A stretch of 64,000 nucleotides of DNA from Hymenobacter sediminis (GCF_003231285.1 NZ_QKNS01000001.1:1426001-1490000), one strand, 5' to 3'; shown: positions 1-8,779, counted from the first letter of the stretch. Program-made: numbers and translations. The notes: generated by a model from the sequence alone, not told the origin.

Positions 1-486
1 ATTCTTGGGCAGGACCCCTACCACGGCAAAGGCCAAGCGCATGGGCTTAGCTTTTCAGTAGCTGAGGGAGTCCGGACGCCGCCCTCTTTGCAGAACATCT
101 TTAAGGAATTGCAGAGCGACATACCGGGCACGCCGCCCGCTCCTAATGGCAACCTCGACCGGTGGGCGCAACAGGGCGTGCTGTTGCTCAATGCTACCCT
201 TACTGTACGGGGCGGAGAGCCGGCCAGCCACCAGAAGAAAGGCTGGGAACAGTTCACTGATGCCGTAATTCAGCAAATATCTGCCCTGAAGCAGAATGTG
301 GTTTTCATCCTTTGGGGAGCATCGGCTCAGAAGAAAGGTGAAATCATTGATGCCCGTAAGCACCTGGTCCTAAAGGCCGCGCACCCCTCGCCCTACGCTG
401 CCGATCGGGGCTTTTTCGGTTCTCGCCCGTTCAGCCAAACCAACGCCTACCTCCAGCAGCACGGCCAAACCCCCATCACCTGGTAA
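1..486 (+). CDS. ung: Uracil-DNA glycosylase, family 1 (C-terminal part, 5' end outside window)
   Basis: Base-excision repair enzyme that removes uracil from DNA in the cytoplasm. The reading frame is open from base 1, so the start lies to the left of the window; 161 residues remain of a family usually about 220 long. The visible part begins at the catalytic motif GQDPYHG, whose Asp activates the attacking water. It has [10 protein letters not shown] in the middle and ends with the DNA-intercalation loop motif [13 protein letters not shown]. The frame closes with TAA at 484-486, and an intrinsic terminator follows about 50 bases later. It is convergent with lepB. Identification is secure; only the missing N-terminus is unknown. 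Confidence 0.95.
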   Translation: MLGQDPYHGKGQAHGLSFSVAEGVRTPPSLQNIFKELQSDIPGTPPAPNGNLDRWAQQGVLLLNATLTVRGGEPASHQKKGWEQFTDAVIQQISALKQNVVFILWGASAQKKGEIIDARKHLVLKAAHPSPYAADRGFFGSRPFSQTNAYLQQHGQTPITW

Positions 487-536
487 ATCACGGATTTGTC
501 AGATTGCACGGATTCGTTCAGGTTGCTTTAACCAAC

Positions 537-570
537 AAAAAGGCCCTTGCCGCGTAGCAAGGGCCTTTTT
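537..570. terminator. Intrinsic terminator between ung and lepB
   Basis: Perfect 14-base arms (537-550 and 557-570) built on AAGGCCCTTGC, flanked by A and T runs, so it can work in both directions for the convergent ung and lepB genes. Confidence 0.85.
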
Positions 571-634
571 ATTGAAGGATGAAATGGTCACTAAAATCAG
601 CGTCCTCCGATTAGTTCGTCTGCAGCTGTGATGC

Positions 635-1867
635 TTAATCTACCAAGTTGAACAGGCGGTTCCAGCGGATTTTATTGGCGAAAGAAGCGTTGGGGTCCAC
701 CGACAGCCAGATAAGCACAGCCTTACCCACAATATGGTCTTCGGGCACAAAACCCCAGAAGCGCGAATCGAGGGAGTTGTGGCGGTTATCGCCCATCATG
801 AAGTAGTAGTTCTGCTTAAAGGTGTAGCTCTTTAGGGGCTGACCGTTCTGCAGAATCTGGCCGGTAGCATCCACGCTTATGCCTTCGTTGTGCTCGTAGC
901 GCTGAATGATTTTCTGGTAGATAGGCGAGTTCTGAGGCGTGAGCTGCACTGTCTGGCCTTCCTTCGGGATTTGCAGCGGGCCGTAGTTGTCCTTGTTCCA
1001 GGTAGGGAAAGGCGGATTGGCTAACGGCAGTGTCTGGGGGTAGCCCGGTTCGCTGGGCAAATAGTCGGGGAAGTTCGGGAATACCTGCTGGCCCGGTTCC
1101 GGACGTCCTACAGGAGTCTGCAAATCAACAATGCCTTTTACCGTTGGCAGCTTCCGGAAGTAGTCGTAGGCTGAGCGGGTCATGTGCACATCGAACCCTC
1201 GGCCCAAACCTGGCCGCTCGCCATAGAAGGGAATGCCGTCCTGGGTATTGTATTCTACCACCCCAAGGCGCTTGAAATCTTCCAGCAGGGCATCGTCGGG
1301 CTGCGGTACCTGCAGGAAGTAGCTGCTCTGCATTTCGGGATAGTTCTTGGCGGGCTTCCCGTTGATGAACACCTGCCCCTGCTTGATTTCCAGCACGTCG
1401 CCGGCAATGGCAATGCAGCGCTTAATGTAATTGGTGCGCAGGTCGGCGGGGTGCTTGTCCTCGAAAGGCACGTTGAACACCACCACATCGTTGTTTTTAA
1501 CTTCCGAGAAGCCGGGGAGGCGGTAGCTCGGCAGTTGAATCAGATCGGAGTAGCTTTTTAGGCTCGTGCCCCAAATGGTTTGGTGCGTAAGCGGCACCTG
1601 CAGTGGGGTTTGCGGAGTGCGCGGCCCGTAGTGGAGCTTGCTCACAAACAAGTAGTCGCCTACCAGCAAGGAGTGCTCCATGGAAGGGGTAGGAATCGTG
1701 TAGGCCTCGAACGTAGCCCACCGGATAAGAGTGGCAGCTACCACCGCAAAAAGAATGGCGTCGCCCCATTCACGGGCTACGCTTTTGCGCTTTTTGGGCT
1801 CTCCGGTAGGGGTAGTGGGGGCCGGCTTATTTGCTTCGAGGTATTTCTCCCAGGATTGTACTGCCAT
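635..1867 (-). CDS. lepB: Signal peptidase I
   Basis: Membrane serine protease (family S26) that removes signal peptides from secreted proteins. The 410-residue protein has a cytoplasmic N-terminus, one hydrophobic segment (about 35-55), the catalytic Ser62 in [19 protein letters not shown] and the catalytic Lys149 in [11 protein letters not shown]. The C-terminal box is [18 protein letters not shown]. Between the Lys box and the C-terminal box lies an insert of about 190 residues, so the protein is much longer than the E. coli enzyme; long forms are usual in Bacteroidetes. The ATG at 1867 directly precedes a conserved-looking N-terminus. It is the last gene of the parA-parB-DUF5683-dapB-lepB run, but a 293-base gap separates it from dapB. 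Confidence 0.95.
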   Translation of the reverse strand: MAVQSWEKYLEANKPAPTTPTGEPKKRKSVAREWGDAILFAVVAATLIRWATFEAYTIPTPSMEHSLLVGDYLFVSKLHYGPRTPQTPLQVPLTHQTIWGTSLKSYSDLIQLPSYRLPGFSEVKNNDVVVFNVPFEDKHPADLRTNYIKRCIAIAGDVLEIKQGQVFINGKPAKNYPEMQSSYFLQVPQPDDALLEDFKRLGVVEYNTQDGIPFYGERPGLGRGFDVHMTRSAYDYFRKLPTVKGIVDLQTPVGRPEPGQQVFPNFPDYLPSEPGYPQTLPLANPPFPTWNKDNYGPLQIPKEGQTVQLTPQNSPIYQKIIQRYEHNEGISVDATGQILQNGQPLKSYTFKQNYYFMMGDNRHNSLDSRFWGFVPEDHIVGKAVLIWLSVDPNASFANKIRWNRLFNLVD

Positions 1868-2160
1868 AATAAATCAGAGGCCAGAAAAAACGAACAGCCG
1901 GCACGCGCCGGCCCCTTTCCGGTTTGAACGCCGGAAGATGCGAAATAATGCGGATAGAGGTGAAATAGTGAGTTGGTGAATAGGTCCTAAACAAAGTACC
2001 CCGCTAAGGAGGCTACCCGAGCCATCTTGCCGGAGTACCCTTCCTGATTAACTAACACCCCCCTGCTATTTGCGGGGCGAGGGTTTGCGCGGTTTTAGGG
2101 GGTAGGGGCCTAGTCAGGACGAATGGCAGCGGGCTGCTTCACTCACTCACCAACTCGCTC
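1868..2160. other. Intergenic gap lepB-dapB with a degenerate inverted repeat
   Basis: No gene is supported in these 293 bases. Near 1968 the plus strand carries a GTGAGTTGGTGAA-like word, and near 2142-2158 its complement (TCACTCACCAACTC). The pair makes a loose inverted repeat around a GC-rich core with a GGGGTAG heptamer at about 2097. A lepB promoter is expected here, but no clear -7 box was found. Confidence 0.4.
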
Positions 2161-2880
2161 TTACAACCCCAATAAATCCTTCATACCGAATACGCCCTGG
2201 CGGCCAGGTAGCCATTCGGCAGCTAGTAAAGCACCCTGCACAAACCCTTCGCGGGTGTGGGCTTCATGCTTCAGCTCGATGGTGTCAGCGGGGGAAGTGT
2301 ATGTGACAATATGGGTGCCTACCACCGCGCCTTCACGCTCCGAAAGAATAGCTAACTCATTGGGAGCTTCCGTAGCCTCGTTGCGCCAAGTGGTTTTGGT
2401 TGGGAAGTGACGCAGAATTCCTTCGGCGGCTGTGAGAGCCGTGCCGCTGGGCTGATCCACTTTCTGAGTATGATGAATCTCACGCACCTGCACGTCGTAG
2501 CCCCCGAACTGGTGCATTTTGGCGGCTATGTACTCGTTGAAGTGAAAGAACAGATTGACGCCAACGCTGTAGTTAGAGGCGTAAAACAACGGTGTGCTGG
2601 TTTGCTGGCTGAGTGCCTGTGCCTCCGGGAAATGATGAAGCCAGCCTGTGGAGCCGCATACCACCGGAATGCCCTGTTCCAGGCAGGCAACCACATTCTG
2701 AAAGGCCGCGTCGGGGTGGGTAAACTCAATGGCCGCGTCAACAGTGGCGGCGGTGAAATCGGAGATGCGTACATCGGGGCGGGTTGGGTCCACGATGCCG
2801 GCAATCTGGTGGCCACGGGCAATAGCCTGGGCTTCGATGGCCCGGCCCATTTTGCCGTAGCCAATCAGCAGGAGCTTCAT
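2161..2880 (-). CDS. dapB: 4-hydroxy-tetrahydrodipicolinate reductase
   Basis: Reduces 4-hydroxy-tetrahydrodipicolinate with NAD(P)H in the diaminopimelate/lysine pathway, which also feeds peptidoglycan. The 239-residue protein opens with MKLLLIGYGKMGRA, a dinucleotide-binding glycine loop. It has GSTGW, then NYSVGVNLFF, and the active-site block EIHHTQKVDQPSGTA carrying the catalytic His and Lys. The frame is open upstream to 2940, but the ATG at 2880 starts exactly at the Rossmann strand and fits the family length. It lies 72 bases downstream of the DUF5683 gene and is probably in the same transcript. Confidence 0.95.
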   Translation of the reverse strand: MKLLLIGYGKMGRAIEAQAIARGHQIAGIVDPTRPDVRISDFTAATVDAAIEFTHPDAAFQNVVACLEQGIPVVCGSTGWLHHFPEAQALSQQTSTPLFYASNYSVGVNLFFHFNEYIAAKMHQFGGYDVQVREIHHTQKVDQPSGTALTAAEGILRHFPTKTTWRNEATEAPNELAILSEREGAVVGTHIVTYTSPADTIELKHEAHTREGFVQGALLAAEWLPGRQGVFGMKDLLGL

Positions 2881-2952
2881 TGGAAAGGATTCTAAGTGTA
2901 GAGCGCTGTGGGAATTTGCTACTTGAGGGCAAGTGAGCAAAAGCTAGGTGCT

Positions 2953-3594
2953 CTATTTTACATACAAAGTAAGCGCCAGCCCAGCAGTTGGTACTGGGGA
3001 GGGGGTAGGCAGAACAGTCGGGTTAAGGCGTAGCCCAAGGTCGTCGCTGATGTCGAAGTCACGCAGGTGTGCATCGACCAGGGCATCCAGAACAGTAATA
3101 CCATAGGCCAGAGCCGTATAGGCAATAAAGGTGTCGCGGTAAGTCCGAGAACCTTGTAATCCGGCTTGTACGCCTTGGGCAGTTGTTTCTCTTCTATACC
3201 CTTTCGCTGCTAGAGCATCGCTGACTTCAGTCAGCGGCCTTCTATTATCCAGCTGCTTTCTGGCTTGGGTATAGGCTTTGTAGCGCTTCTGGTAATAATA
3301 TAGCCCGTAGCCCGTGCCGCCTACCGCTCCGTACACTAGTGGGAGCTTCCAGTACCGGTGGTTATACACTTGTCCTGCCCCCGGCAGCACCAAAGCCAGC
3401 AGCGCAGCTTTCTTGGGCCTAGTAACCCGCATCCAGAGAAACCGCTCTGTCCGTCGTGCCGAGTCAGATACGGCCGGGGTAGCCACCTGCACCGAATCAG
3501 GTCCCGTAGTGACGGTTTGGGCGCGAGCAGCCGGACTGGCCAGCTGAAGCAAGGCCATCAGTAAACAGGCGGCAAAAAGGAAAAAAGCGCGCAT
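2953..3594 (-). CDS. DUF5683 domain protein
   Basis: Unknown function. The 213-residue protein has a cleavable signal peptide (MRAFFLFAACLLMALLQLASPAARAQ). It then has the block RPKKAALLALVLPGAGQVYNHRYWKLPLVYG followed by a short hydrophobic stretch with YGLYYYQKRYKAY, which is the recognisable core of DUF5683, a family found with parA/parB and dapB/lepB in Bacteroidetes. It starts 50 bases after the parB stop and probably shares its transcript. The context suggests an envelope role linked to growth or division, but that is inference only. Confidence 0.8.
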   Translation of the reverse strand: MRAFFLFAACLLMALLQLASPAARAQTVTTGPDSVQVATPAVSDSARRTERFLWMRVTRPKKAALLALVLPGAGQVYNHRYWKLPLVYGAVGGTGYGLYYYQKRYKAYTQARKQLDNRRPLTEVSDALAAKGYRRETTAQGVQAGLQGSRTYRDTFIAYTALAYGITVLDALVDAHLRDFDISDDLGLRLNPTVLPTPSPVPTAGLALTLYVK

Positions 3595-3644
3595 AGCAGG
3601 GTATAGAAAGAAAGGGGCGGAACACAGTTCCGCCCTTCCGTATG

Positions 3645-4601
3645 CTAGGCTGGTTGCAGAATGTGGAGGATGCGCTGCATGTCCTCCACGGAGTCGAAGG
3701 CAATCTTGATTTCGCCGCGTCCTTGGGGGCCAGGCTTCACCATCACCCGGCTACCAAAACGCTCGGAGAGGTGGCGCTCAGCCCGCTTCAACTCGGCGGG
3801 TGGCACTATGGGCGTAGCAGGTTGGGCAGGTTTCTTCTCTGTTTCGGGGGTAGCGCCGGCCCCGCTGCGCACTAGTTGTTCTACACGACGTACCGAGAGG
3901 TCTTCATCAACAATGCGGCGGAACAGGTTGAGCTGCTGCTCGGTGTCCTCTACGTTTACCAGCGCCCGGGCGTGGCCCATGCTGATAACGTTGTCGCGCA
4001 GGCCAATCTGAATATCGGGGGGCAGCTTGAGCAGGCGCAGGTAGTTGGTCACCGTCGAGCGGTTTTTGCCTACCCGGTCGCCGAGTTCCTCCTGCTTCAG
4101 GTTACACTCGCTCACCAAGCGTTGGTAGCTAAGGGCAATTTCAATGGCGTTGAGGTTTTCGCGCTGGATGTTCTCGATGAGCGCCATTTCCAGCATCTGC
4201 TGGTCATCAGCCTTCCGGATGTACGCCGGAATGGCATCGAGGCCAGCCAGCTTGGAGGCCTGCAAGCGCCGTTCCCCACTGATGAGCTGGTAGGTGTTCG
4301 TGCCAGTCTGACGCAGCGTTACGGGCTGAATGATGCCCTGCAGCCTGATGCTTTCAGCTAGTTCCTGCAGAGCCGCCTGGTCGAAGTGAGTGCGGGGCTG
4401 ATAAGGGTTGGCCTCAATTTGATTCACGGCAATCAGGCCCACGGAGTTTACCGGGTGCGGCACCAGACCCAGCCGCTCGCTTTTCTTTTCGTAGCTGCCT
4501 TCAATCAGTGCGTTCAGACCCCGGCCCAGACCGCCGATTTTGCGCTTAGCGGCGGCAGGAGCGGCGGCCGGCGTATTCTTCTCTTCGTTTTTCTCTGACA
4601 T
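3645..4601 (-). CDS. parB: Chromosome partitioning protein ParB (Spo0J family)
   Basis: CTP-dependent DNA clamp that loads at parS and works with ParA to segregate the origin region. In 318 residues there is a basic, low-complexity N-terminus (about 1-50), then the ParB/Srx domain with NPYQPRTHFDQAALQELAESI and the CTP-binding GERRLQASKLAG. A helix-turn-helix (KQEELGDRVGKNRSTVTNYLRL) follows, then a Pro-rich linker and a C-terminal dimerisation segment with GEIKIAFDSVEDM. It lies 202 bases after parA; that gap holds a hairpin and a parS-like inverted repeat. The ATG at 4601 gives the typical N-terminus. Confidence 0.95.
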   Translation of the reverse strand: MSEKNEEKNTPAAAPAAAKRKIGGLGRGLNALIEGSYEKKSERLGLVPHPVNSVGLIAVNQIEANPYQPRTHFDQAALQELAESIRLQGIIQPVTLRQTGTNTYQLISGERRLQASKLAGLDAIPAYIRKADDQQMLEMALIENIQRENLNAIEIALSYQRLVSECNLKQEELGDRVGKNRSTVTNYLRLLKLPPDIQIGLRDNVISMGHARALVNVEDTEQQLNLFRRIVDEDLSVRRVEQLVRSGAGATPETEKKPAQPATPIVPPAELKRAERHLSERFGSRVMVKPGPQGRGEIKIAFDSVEDMQRILHILQPA

Positions 4602-4683
4602 ACCTACAATCAGCCCTCGCCCAATAGCACGGGACGAAAGCGGAATTCAAAAATACACAAACGCCCGGGATGCCGGGGAATTT

Positions 4684-4713
4684 TGTTCCACGCAGAAAAA
4701 AAAATGTGGAACA
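4684..4713. promoter_or_regulatory. Split parS-like inverted repeat between parA and parB
   Basis: TGTTCCAC (4684-4691) and GTGGAACA (4706-4713) are perfect inverted 8-mers separated by 14 A-rich bases. Each arm equals half of the widespread parS palindrome (TGTTCCACGTGAAACA type), but the spacer breaks the normal 16-base site. It may be a ParB/ParA autoregulatory operator, a decayed parS with an insertion, or chance. Confidence 0.35.
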
Positions 4714-4726
4714 TACGGGCAAAAAC

Positions 4727-4762
4727 AAAGTCGGCCAGCAACTTAAGTTACTGGCCGACTTT
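4727..4762 (-). terminator. Hairpin downstream of parA
   Basis: Arms AAAGTCGGCCAG (4727-4738) and CTGGCCGACTTT (4751-4762) around the self-complementary AACTTAAGTT. It lies about 40 bases beyond the parA stop and ends in T's on the minus strand, so it may terminate or attenuate parA transcription before parB. Confidence 0.65.
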
Positions 4763-4803
4763 TCAAGTGCTGGTTCATACGAACTCTTGGAGCATTGTTG
4801 TCT

Positions 4804-5619
4804 CTAAGCTGCCGTATCCTCGGCGGCTTGCTCTTGCTCGGGGTCAGCTGCTACAACGTTCTTTTCCACGATTTCGCGGGCCAGGTTAAGGTAGCTGATG
4901 CTGCCCTTGCTTTCGGCGTCGTGCAGGATAACCGGAATACCAAAGCTCGGCGACTCCGACAACTTTACGTTGCGCGGAATGATGGTATCAAACACCAACT
5001 GCTGGAAGTGCAGCTTTACTTCTTCTACTACCTGGTTGGAGAGGCGCAAGCGCACATCGTACATCGTCAGCAGAATACCTTCAATTTCCAGCTCCTCGTT
5101 CAGGCGGCTCTGAATAATCTTGATGGTGTTGAGCAGCTTGCCCAGGCCTTCCAACGCAAAGTACTCGCACTGCACCGGCACAATAACCGAGTGCGCGGCC
5201 GTCAGGGCGTTTACCGTAATCAAACCCAAGGAAGGCGAGCAGTCGATGATGATGAAGTCGTACTGATCGGCGAGGGGGCGCAGGGCCTCCTTCATCTTCT
5301 CTTCCCGGTTGGGCAGGTTGATCATCTCCACTTCGGCTCCTACCAAGTCGATGTGGGAAGGAATCAGGTCGAGGTGGGGGAGCAGGGTGGTTTGCAGGAT
5401 GATGTCCTGCACGTTGATACCGTCCACCATGCACTCGTAAATGCTGGTCTGAATATCCTTCGGGTCGAAGCCCACGCCGGAGGTAGCGTTGGCCTGGGGG
5501 TCGGCATCCACGAGCAAGGTCCGATACTCCAGCGCTGCCAGCGAGGCCGCGAGGTTAATCGAGGAGGTGGTTTTGCCTACCCCGCCCTTTTGGTTGGCTA
5601 CCGCAATGATTTTGCCCAT
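4804..5619 (-). CDS. parA: Chromosome partitioning ATPase ParA/Soj
   Basis: Deviant-Walker ATPase that cooperates with ParB in chromosome segregation. The 271-residue protein starts MGKIIAVANQKGGVGKTTSSI, the P-loop with signature lysine. It has the second motif LLVDADPQANATSG and the FIIIDCSPSLGLITVNAL block, followed by VPVQCEYFALEGLGKLL. The Glu/Ala-rich C-terminal tail (about 255-271) is extra. The ATG at 5619 is at the expected position. It leads the minus-strand cluster with parB, DUF5683, dapB and lepB. A short repeat-rich gap separates it from the UPF0173 gene upstream. Confidence 0.97.
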   Translation of the reverse strand: MGKIIAVANQKGGVGKTTSSINLAASLAALEYRTLLVDADPQANATSGVGFDPKDIQTSIYECMVDGINVQDIILQTTLLPHLDLIPSHIDLVGAEVEMINLPNREEKMKEALRPLADQYDFIIIDCSPSLGLITVNALTAAHSVIVPVQCEYFALEGLGKLLNTIKIIQSRLNEELEIEGILLTMYDVRLRLSNQVVEEVKLHFQQLVFDTIIPRNVKLSESPSFGIPVILHDAESKGSISYLNLAREIVEKNVVAADPEQEQAAEDTAA

Positions 5620-5633
5620 TTTCGTCAGTTGTG

Positions 5634-5709
5634 AGTTGTCAGTTGCCGGTTGTCAGTGAGTGCAAGCTGCAGTCTAGGCTAGTAAACCGGCAACTGGCAA
5701 CTGACAACT
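5634..5709. repeat. Inverted repeat of AGTTGTC/AGTTGCC units upstream of parA
   Basis: AGTTGTCAGTTGCC (5634-5647) and its exact complement GGCAACTGACAACT (5696-5709) bracket a 48-base spacer. Further degenerate AGTTG copies lie on both flanks. It fills the gap between the hydrolase stop (5716) and the parA start (5619) and could fold into a hairpin in either transcript. Confidence 0.6.
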
Positions 5710-5715
5710 GGTAAC

Positions 5716-6396
5716 TCATAAGGTAATCGTTTCGCCAATGGCCAGCAGCACCAATTCTTTGCCGGCTTGCTGTGCCTGGTTTTTGGCTTCGTCGTGGTTG
5801 ATGACGAGAGGAGGGAAGGTATCGTAGTGCATCCCAATCACCTTGGAAGCGCCCGTCCAGTCGGCAGCAATCAGGGCATCGTCCACGCCCATGGTATAGT
5901 GCCCACCGATGGGTAGGATGGCGAAGTCGAGCTGGTGCCGCTCACCAATGATTTTCATGTCGTAGGTCAGGGCCGTGTCGCCGGCGAAGTAGAAGGTTTT
6001 GCCTTCCGTTTCGATAACGAAGCCGGCGGCCAAACCACCGTACGAGCCATCGGGCATGGAGCTGGAATGCGCTGCTGCTACCATTTTCACCGAGCCAAAT
6101 GGTAGCTTCACGGTACCACCCAGGTTCATGGCGTAGGTGGCTTTCAGGCCTTTCTGACCAAACCAGCCCAGTACTTCTACCATACCAAGCAGCTCAGCAC
6201 CCGTGCGCTGACCAATTTCTTCTACGTCGCCCACATGGTCGCCGTGGCCGTGGCTGAGCAGAATGAAATCCGCCTCGATTTTATCTACATCAACATCCTG
6301 AGCCAGGGGGTTGTGGCGGATGAACGGGTCGAAGAGCACTTTGCTGCCACCGGCTTCGAGCAAGAAGCAAGCGTGGCCGTAATAGGTCAGGTTCAT
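5716..6396 (-). CDS. UPF0173 metal-dependent hydrolase (metallo-beta-lactamase fold)
   Basis: Probable cytoplasmic metal-dependent hydrolase of unknown substrate. The 226-residue protein starts MNLTYYGHACFLLEAGGSKVLFDPF and has the zinc-binding HxHxDH signature in SHGHGDHVGD. FAGDTALTYDMK supplies the later metal-binding Asp, and GMHYDTFPP a terminal His. The frame is open upstream to 6465, but the ATG at 6396 matches the usual N-terminus of UPF0173 (YtkL-like) proteins. It lies 96 bases upstream of parA in the same direction and diverges from the peptide-binding lipoprotein gene. Confidence 0.88.
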   Translation of the reverse strand: MNLTYYGHACFLLEAGGSKVLFDPFIRHNPLAQDVDVDKIEADFILLSHGHGDHVGDVEEIGQRTGAELLGMVEVLGWFGQKGLKATYAMNLGGTVKLPFGSVKMVAAAHSSSMPDGSYGGLAAGFVIETEGKTFYFAGDTALTYDMKIIGERHQLDFAILPIGGHYTMGVDDALIAADWTGASKVIGMHYDTFPPLVINHDEAKNQAQQAGKELVLLAIGETITL

Positions 6397-6446
6397 AAGG
6401 AAAGGGTAGTTAAGCAGCGCAGTAGCTGCAAACCCCGGATGTGGGA

Positions 6447-6454
6447 TACCTTTG
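6447..6454 (+). promoter_or_regulatory. Bacteroidetes -7 box for the 6481 lipoprotein gene
   Basis: TACCTTTG matches the TAnnTTTG consensus and ends 26 bases before the ATG at 6481. No convincing -33 TTG was seen. It lies inside the upstream extension of the reading frame, which supports the 6481 start. Confidence 0.5.
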
Positions 6455-6480
6455 CAAATATACACTGTTTCGCCGTTCCC

Positions 6481-8154
6481 ATGCTTTCGTTTTCGCGCCG
6501 TGTTGCCGGTTTTGCTTTACTTCTGACCGGCCTGCTCACGGGCTGTTCCGAACCGACTTCTACCACCGATGCGCGCCGGGTATTTCGCTACAACCAGCCG
6601 GAAAGCCTGACCTCCCTCGACCCGGCTTTTGCCCGCAACCAGGCCAATACCTGGGCCGTGACTCAGCTCTACAACGGGCTGGTGGAGCTCGACGACAGCC
6701 TTAAGCCCGGCCCCTCGGTCGCGCGCCGCTACGACATCAGTCCCGATGGCCGCCGCTACACCTTCACGCTTCGCCCCGACGTGTACTTTCACGACGCCGA
6801 GGTTTTTCCGGGTGGCAAGGGTAGGCGCGTAACGGCCCAGGATTTCGTGTATAGCTTCCGGCGCTTGCTGGACGGAGCTACGGCCAGTCCCGGCGGCTGG
6901 ATTTTCCGGGGGAAAGTGCTGGAGAAGGCAGACGGGGAGCCCTCGGATACGTGCTTTGTGGCGGTAAATGACTCTACCTTGCGCATTCACCTGAAGGAAC
7001 CCTTTATTCCGTTTCTGGGCATCCTAACCATGCCCTACGCCTACGTGGTGCCGCGCGAGGCAGTGCAGAAATACGGCAAGGATTTTCGGGAGCACCCGGT
7101 GGGCACGGGGCCGTTCCGCTTCAAGGAGTGGGACGAAGGCAACGCCATCATCTACCACCGCAACCCGCGTTACTGGAAGAAGGATGCCCAGGGCCAGCGC
7201 TTACCCTACTTGGATGCCGTGCAGATCAGCTTCATTCAGGACCGAAAGACGGAGTTCCTGACCTTTATGCAGGGCAAGCTAGATTTCCTGAGCGGCATCC
7301 GCTCGGGCTCCCGCGACTTAATTATGTACCCTGATGGGACAGTGCGCGAAGACTTCCGGGGCAAGTTTCGGCTGCAGAAAGTGCCCTACCTCAATACCGA
7401 GTACCTGGGCATGCAGCAGGACCTGAAGAACCTGCTCGGCGACAATGCCGAAACCGGCCGGGCCCTCCAGGACAAGCGCGTGCGGCAGGCCCTGAACTAT
7501 GCCCTCAACAAGCCCGAGTTTCTGGCTTACTTTCTCAATAACGTCGGTAAGCCCGGCAGCTCGGGCTTCGTGCCAGCTTCCCTACCCTCCTTCGACCAGC
7601 AGAAGGTGCCTGGCTACACCTACCAGCCCGAGAAGGCCCGGCAGTTGCTGCGCGCCGCGGGCTACGGACCCGGTAAACCGCTGCGGCTGCGGCTGAGCAC
7701 GGTAGCCGAAACCAAGGAGTTCTGCGAGTACTACCAGAAAAAGTGGGCCGAAGTAGGGGTGCAGGTAGAAATCGACGTGAACCAGGGAGCAGCCCACGGG
7801 GAGCTGATTGACAACGGCCGGGCAGCCTTTTTCACCCGCAGCTGGCTCGGCGATTATCCCGATGCAGAAAACTACCTCGCCCTATTTTACAGCAAGAACT
7901 TCGCCCCGGCCGGTCCTAACAAAACCCATTTCAAAAGCGCTGCCTACGACCGGCTCTACGAACAAGCCAAGCTGGAGCAAGATGCCGCCAAGCGGTACGC
8001 CCTCTACCAACAGATGGACCGCATTGTAGTGGAGGAGTGCCCGGTGGTGGCGGTGTATTATGACGAAGTAGTGCGCCTAACCCAGAACAACGTGCAGGGC
8101 CTCACGCCCAACCCCATGAACCAACTGGTGCTAGAGCGGGTGCGAAAAGAGTAA
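6481..8154 (+). CDS. Peptide/oligopeptide ABC transporter substrate-binding lipoprotein
   Basis: Family 5 solute-binding protein (OppA/DppA type) of 557 residues, expected to bind peptides at the cell surface. The N-terminus MLSFSRRVAGFALLLTGLLT followed by GCSEP is a lipoprotein signal peptide. Typical SBP_bac_5 blocks follow: FRYNQPESLTSLDPAFA, YTFTLRPDVYFHDAEVF, VTAQDFVYSFRRLLDG, HPVGTGPFRFKEW and RQALNYALNKPEFL. The frame runs back to 6235, but a -7 box at 6447-6454 and the signal peptide fix the start at 6481. No permease or ATPase gene lies beside it, so it must work with components encoded elsewhere. Confidence 0.92.
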   Translation: MLSFSRRVAGFALLLTGLLTGCSEPTSTTDARRVFRYNQPESLTSLDPAFARNQANTWAVTQLYNGLVELDDSLKPGPSVARRYDISPDGRRYTFTLRPDVYFHDAEVFPGGKGRRVTAQDFVYSFRRLLDGATASPGGWIFRGKVLEKADGEPSDTCFVAVNDSTLRIHLKEPFIPFLGILTMPYAYVVPREAVQKYGKDFREHPVGTGPFRFKEWDEGNAIIYHRNPRYWKKDAQGQRLPYLDAVQISFIQDRKTEFLTFMQGKLDFLSGIRSGSRDLIMYPDGTVREDFRGKFRLQKVPYLNTEYLGMQQDLKNLLGDNAETGRALQDKRVRQALNYALNKPEFLAYFLNNVGKPGSSGFVPASLPSFDQQKVPGYTYQPEKARQLLRAAGYGPGKPLRLRLSTVAETKEFCEYYQKKWAEVGVQVEIDVNQGAAHGELIDNGRAAFFTRSWLGDYPDAENYLALFYSKNFAPAGPNKTHFKSAAYDRLYEQAKLEQDAAKRYALYQQMDRIVVEECPVVAVYYDEVVRLTQNNVQGLTPNPMNQLVLERVRKE

Positions 8155-8170
8155 ACAGAAGGATATACAC

Positions 8171-8200
8171 AAAAGGCCCGCTGCATGCAGCGGGCCTTTT
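8171..8200. terminator. Bidirectional terminator between SBP and DUF6438 genes
   Basis: Perfect palindrome with 15-base arms built on AAAAGGCCCGCTGCA, followed by T's; it serves the convergent genes ending at 8154 and 8204. Confidence 0.85.
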
Positions 8201-8203
8201 TCT

Positions 8204-8719
8204 TTACTTGACAGAGCTACCTACGTTGCTCTCCACTTCGGTGCTCACAAAAGCCAGCAGCTCCCGGAGCGAAGCCGGGGCTCCTTGCTCGGCCTTTACC
8301 GTCTTGGTAGTGGTGCCGTAGCGGATGGTTAGAATAGTAGAAGGAAGATCAGAAATTTCTCCTGTGTACTCGTTCTGCAACTGCTGGAATCCAATTTCGT
8401 CGGCTTGCTGCAGGATTTTCTGGACTGTTGCAAGCGGTAAGCGGAACTCGGCTTTGCCTTCTGTGGGGGCGTAGCGGAAGCCCTCGTATTGTACCCTCCC
8501 ATCGGGGAAGATATGGGCCCTGTAGTGGGGGCAGCGGCCAAAGCAGGGCGTGCGCTCCAGCGTAATAACAGGTTGTGTAGCAGTAGCCGGTTTGCCCGCA
8601 GCAGTTTGCTTGTGTTTGGCCTTGGTGTGTGTAGAAAGGGTAGCCTTAGAACGAGTGGGCTGTTGAGCCTGCGTAGAACAAGCTAATAGAAAAGGCAGAA
8701 GCAGCAGGAGCAGGCGCAT
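8204..8719 (-). CDS. DUF6438 domain lipoprotein
   Basis: Unknown function. The 171-residue protein starts MRLLLLLLPFLLACSTQ, a short lipoprotein signal with Cys as the lipidation site. A Lys/Thr-rich linker (about 20-50) follows, then the domain VITLERTPCFGRCPHYRAHIF with PDGRVQYEGFRYAP. The CFGRCP pair of cysteines and the YEG block are the hallmark of DUF6438, a small exported family common in Bacteroidetes. It is a stand-alone gene with terminators on both sides. Confidence 0.75.
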   Translation of the reverse strand: MRLLLLLLPFLLACSTQAQQPTRSKATLSTHTKAKHKQTAAGKPATATQPVITLERTPCFGRCPHYRAHIFPDGRVQYEGFRYAPTEGKAEFRLPLATVQKILQQADEIGFQQLQNEYTGEISDLPSTILTIRYGTTTKTVKAEQGAPASLRELLAFVSTEVESNVGSSVK

Positions 8720-8779
8720 AGAGAGTAGGGAAATGGTGACAGCCTAACCAAGCCAAAAACCGGACCGAACAAAAACAAT

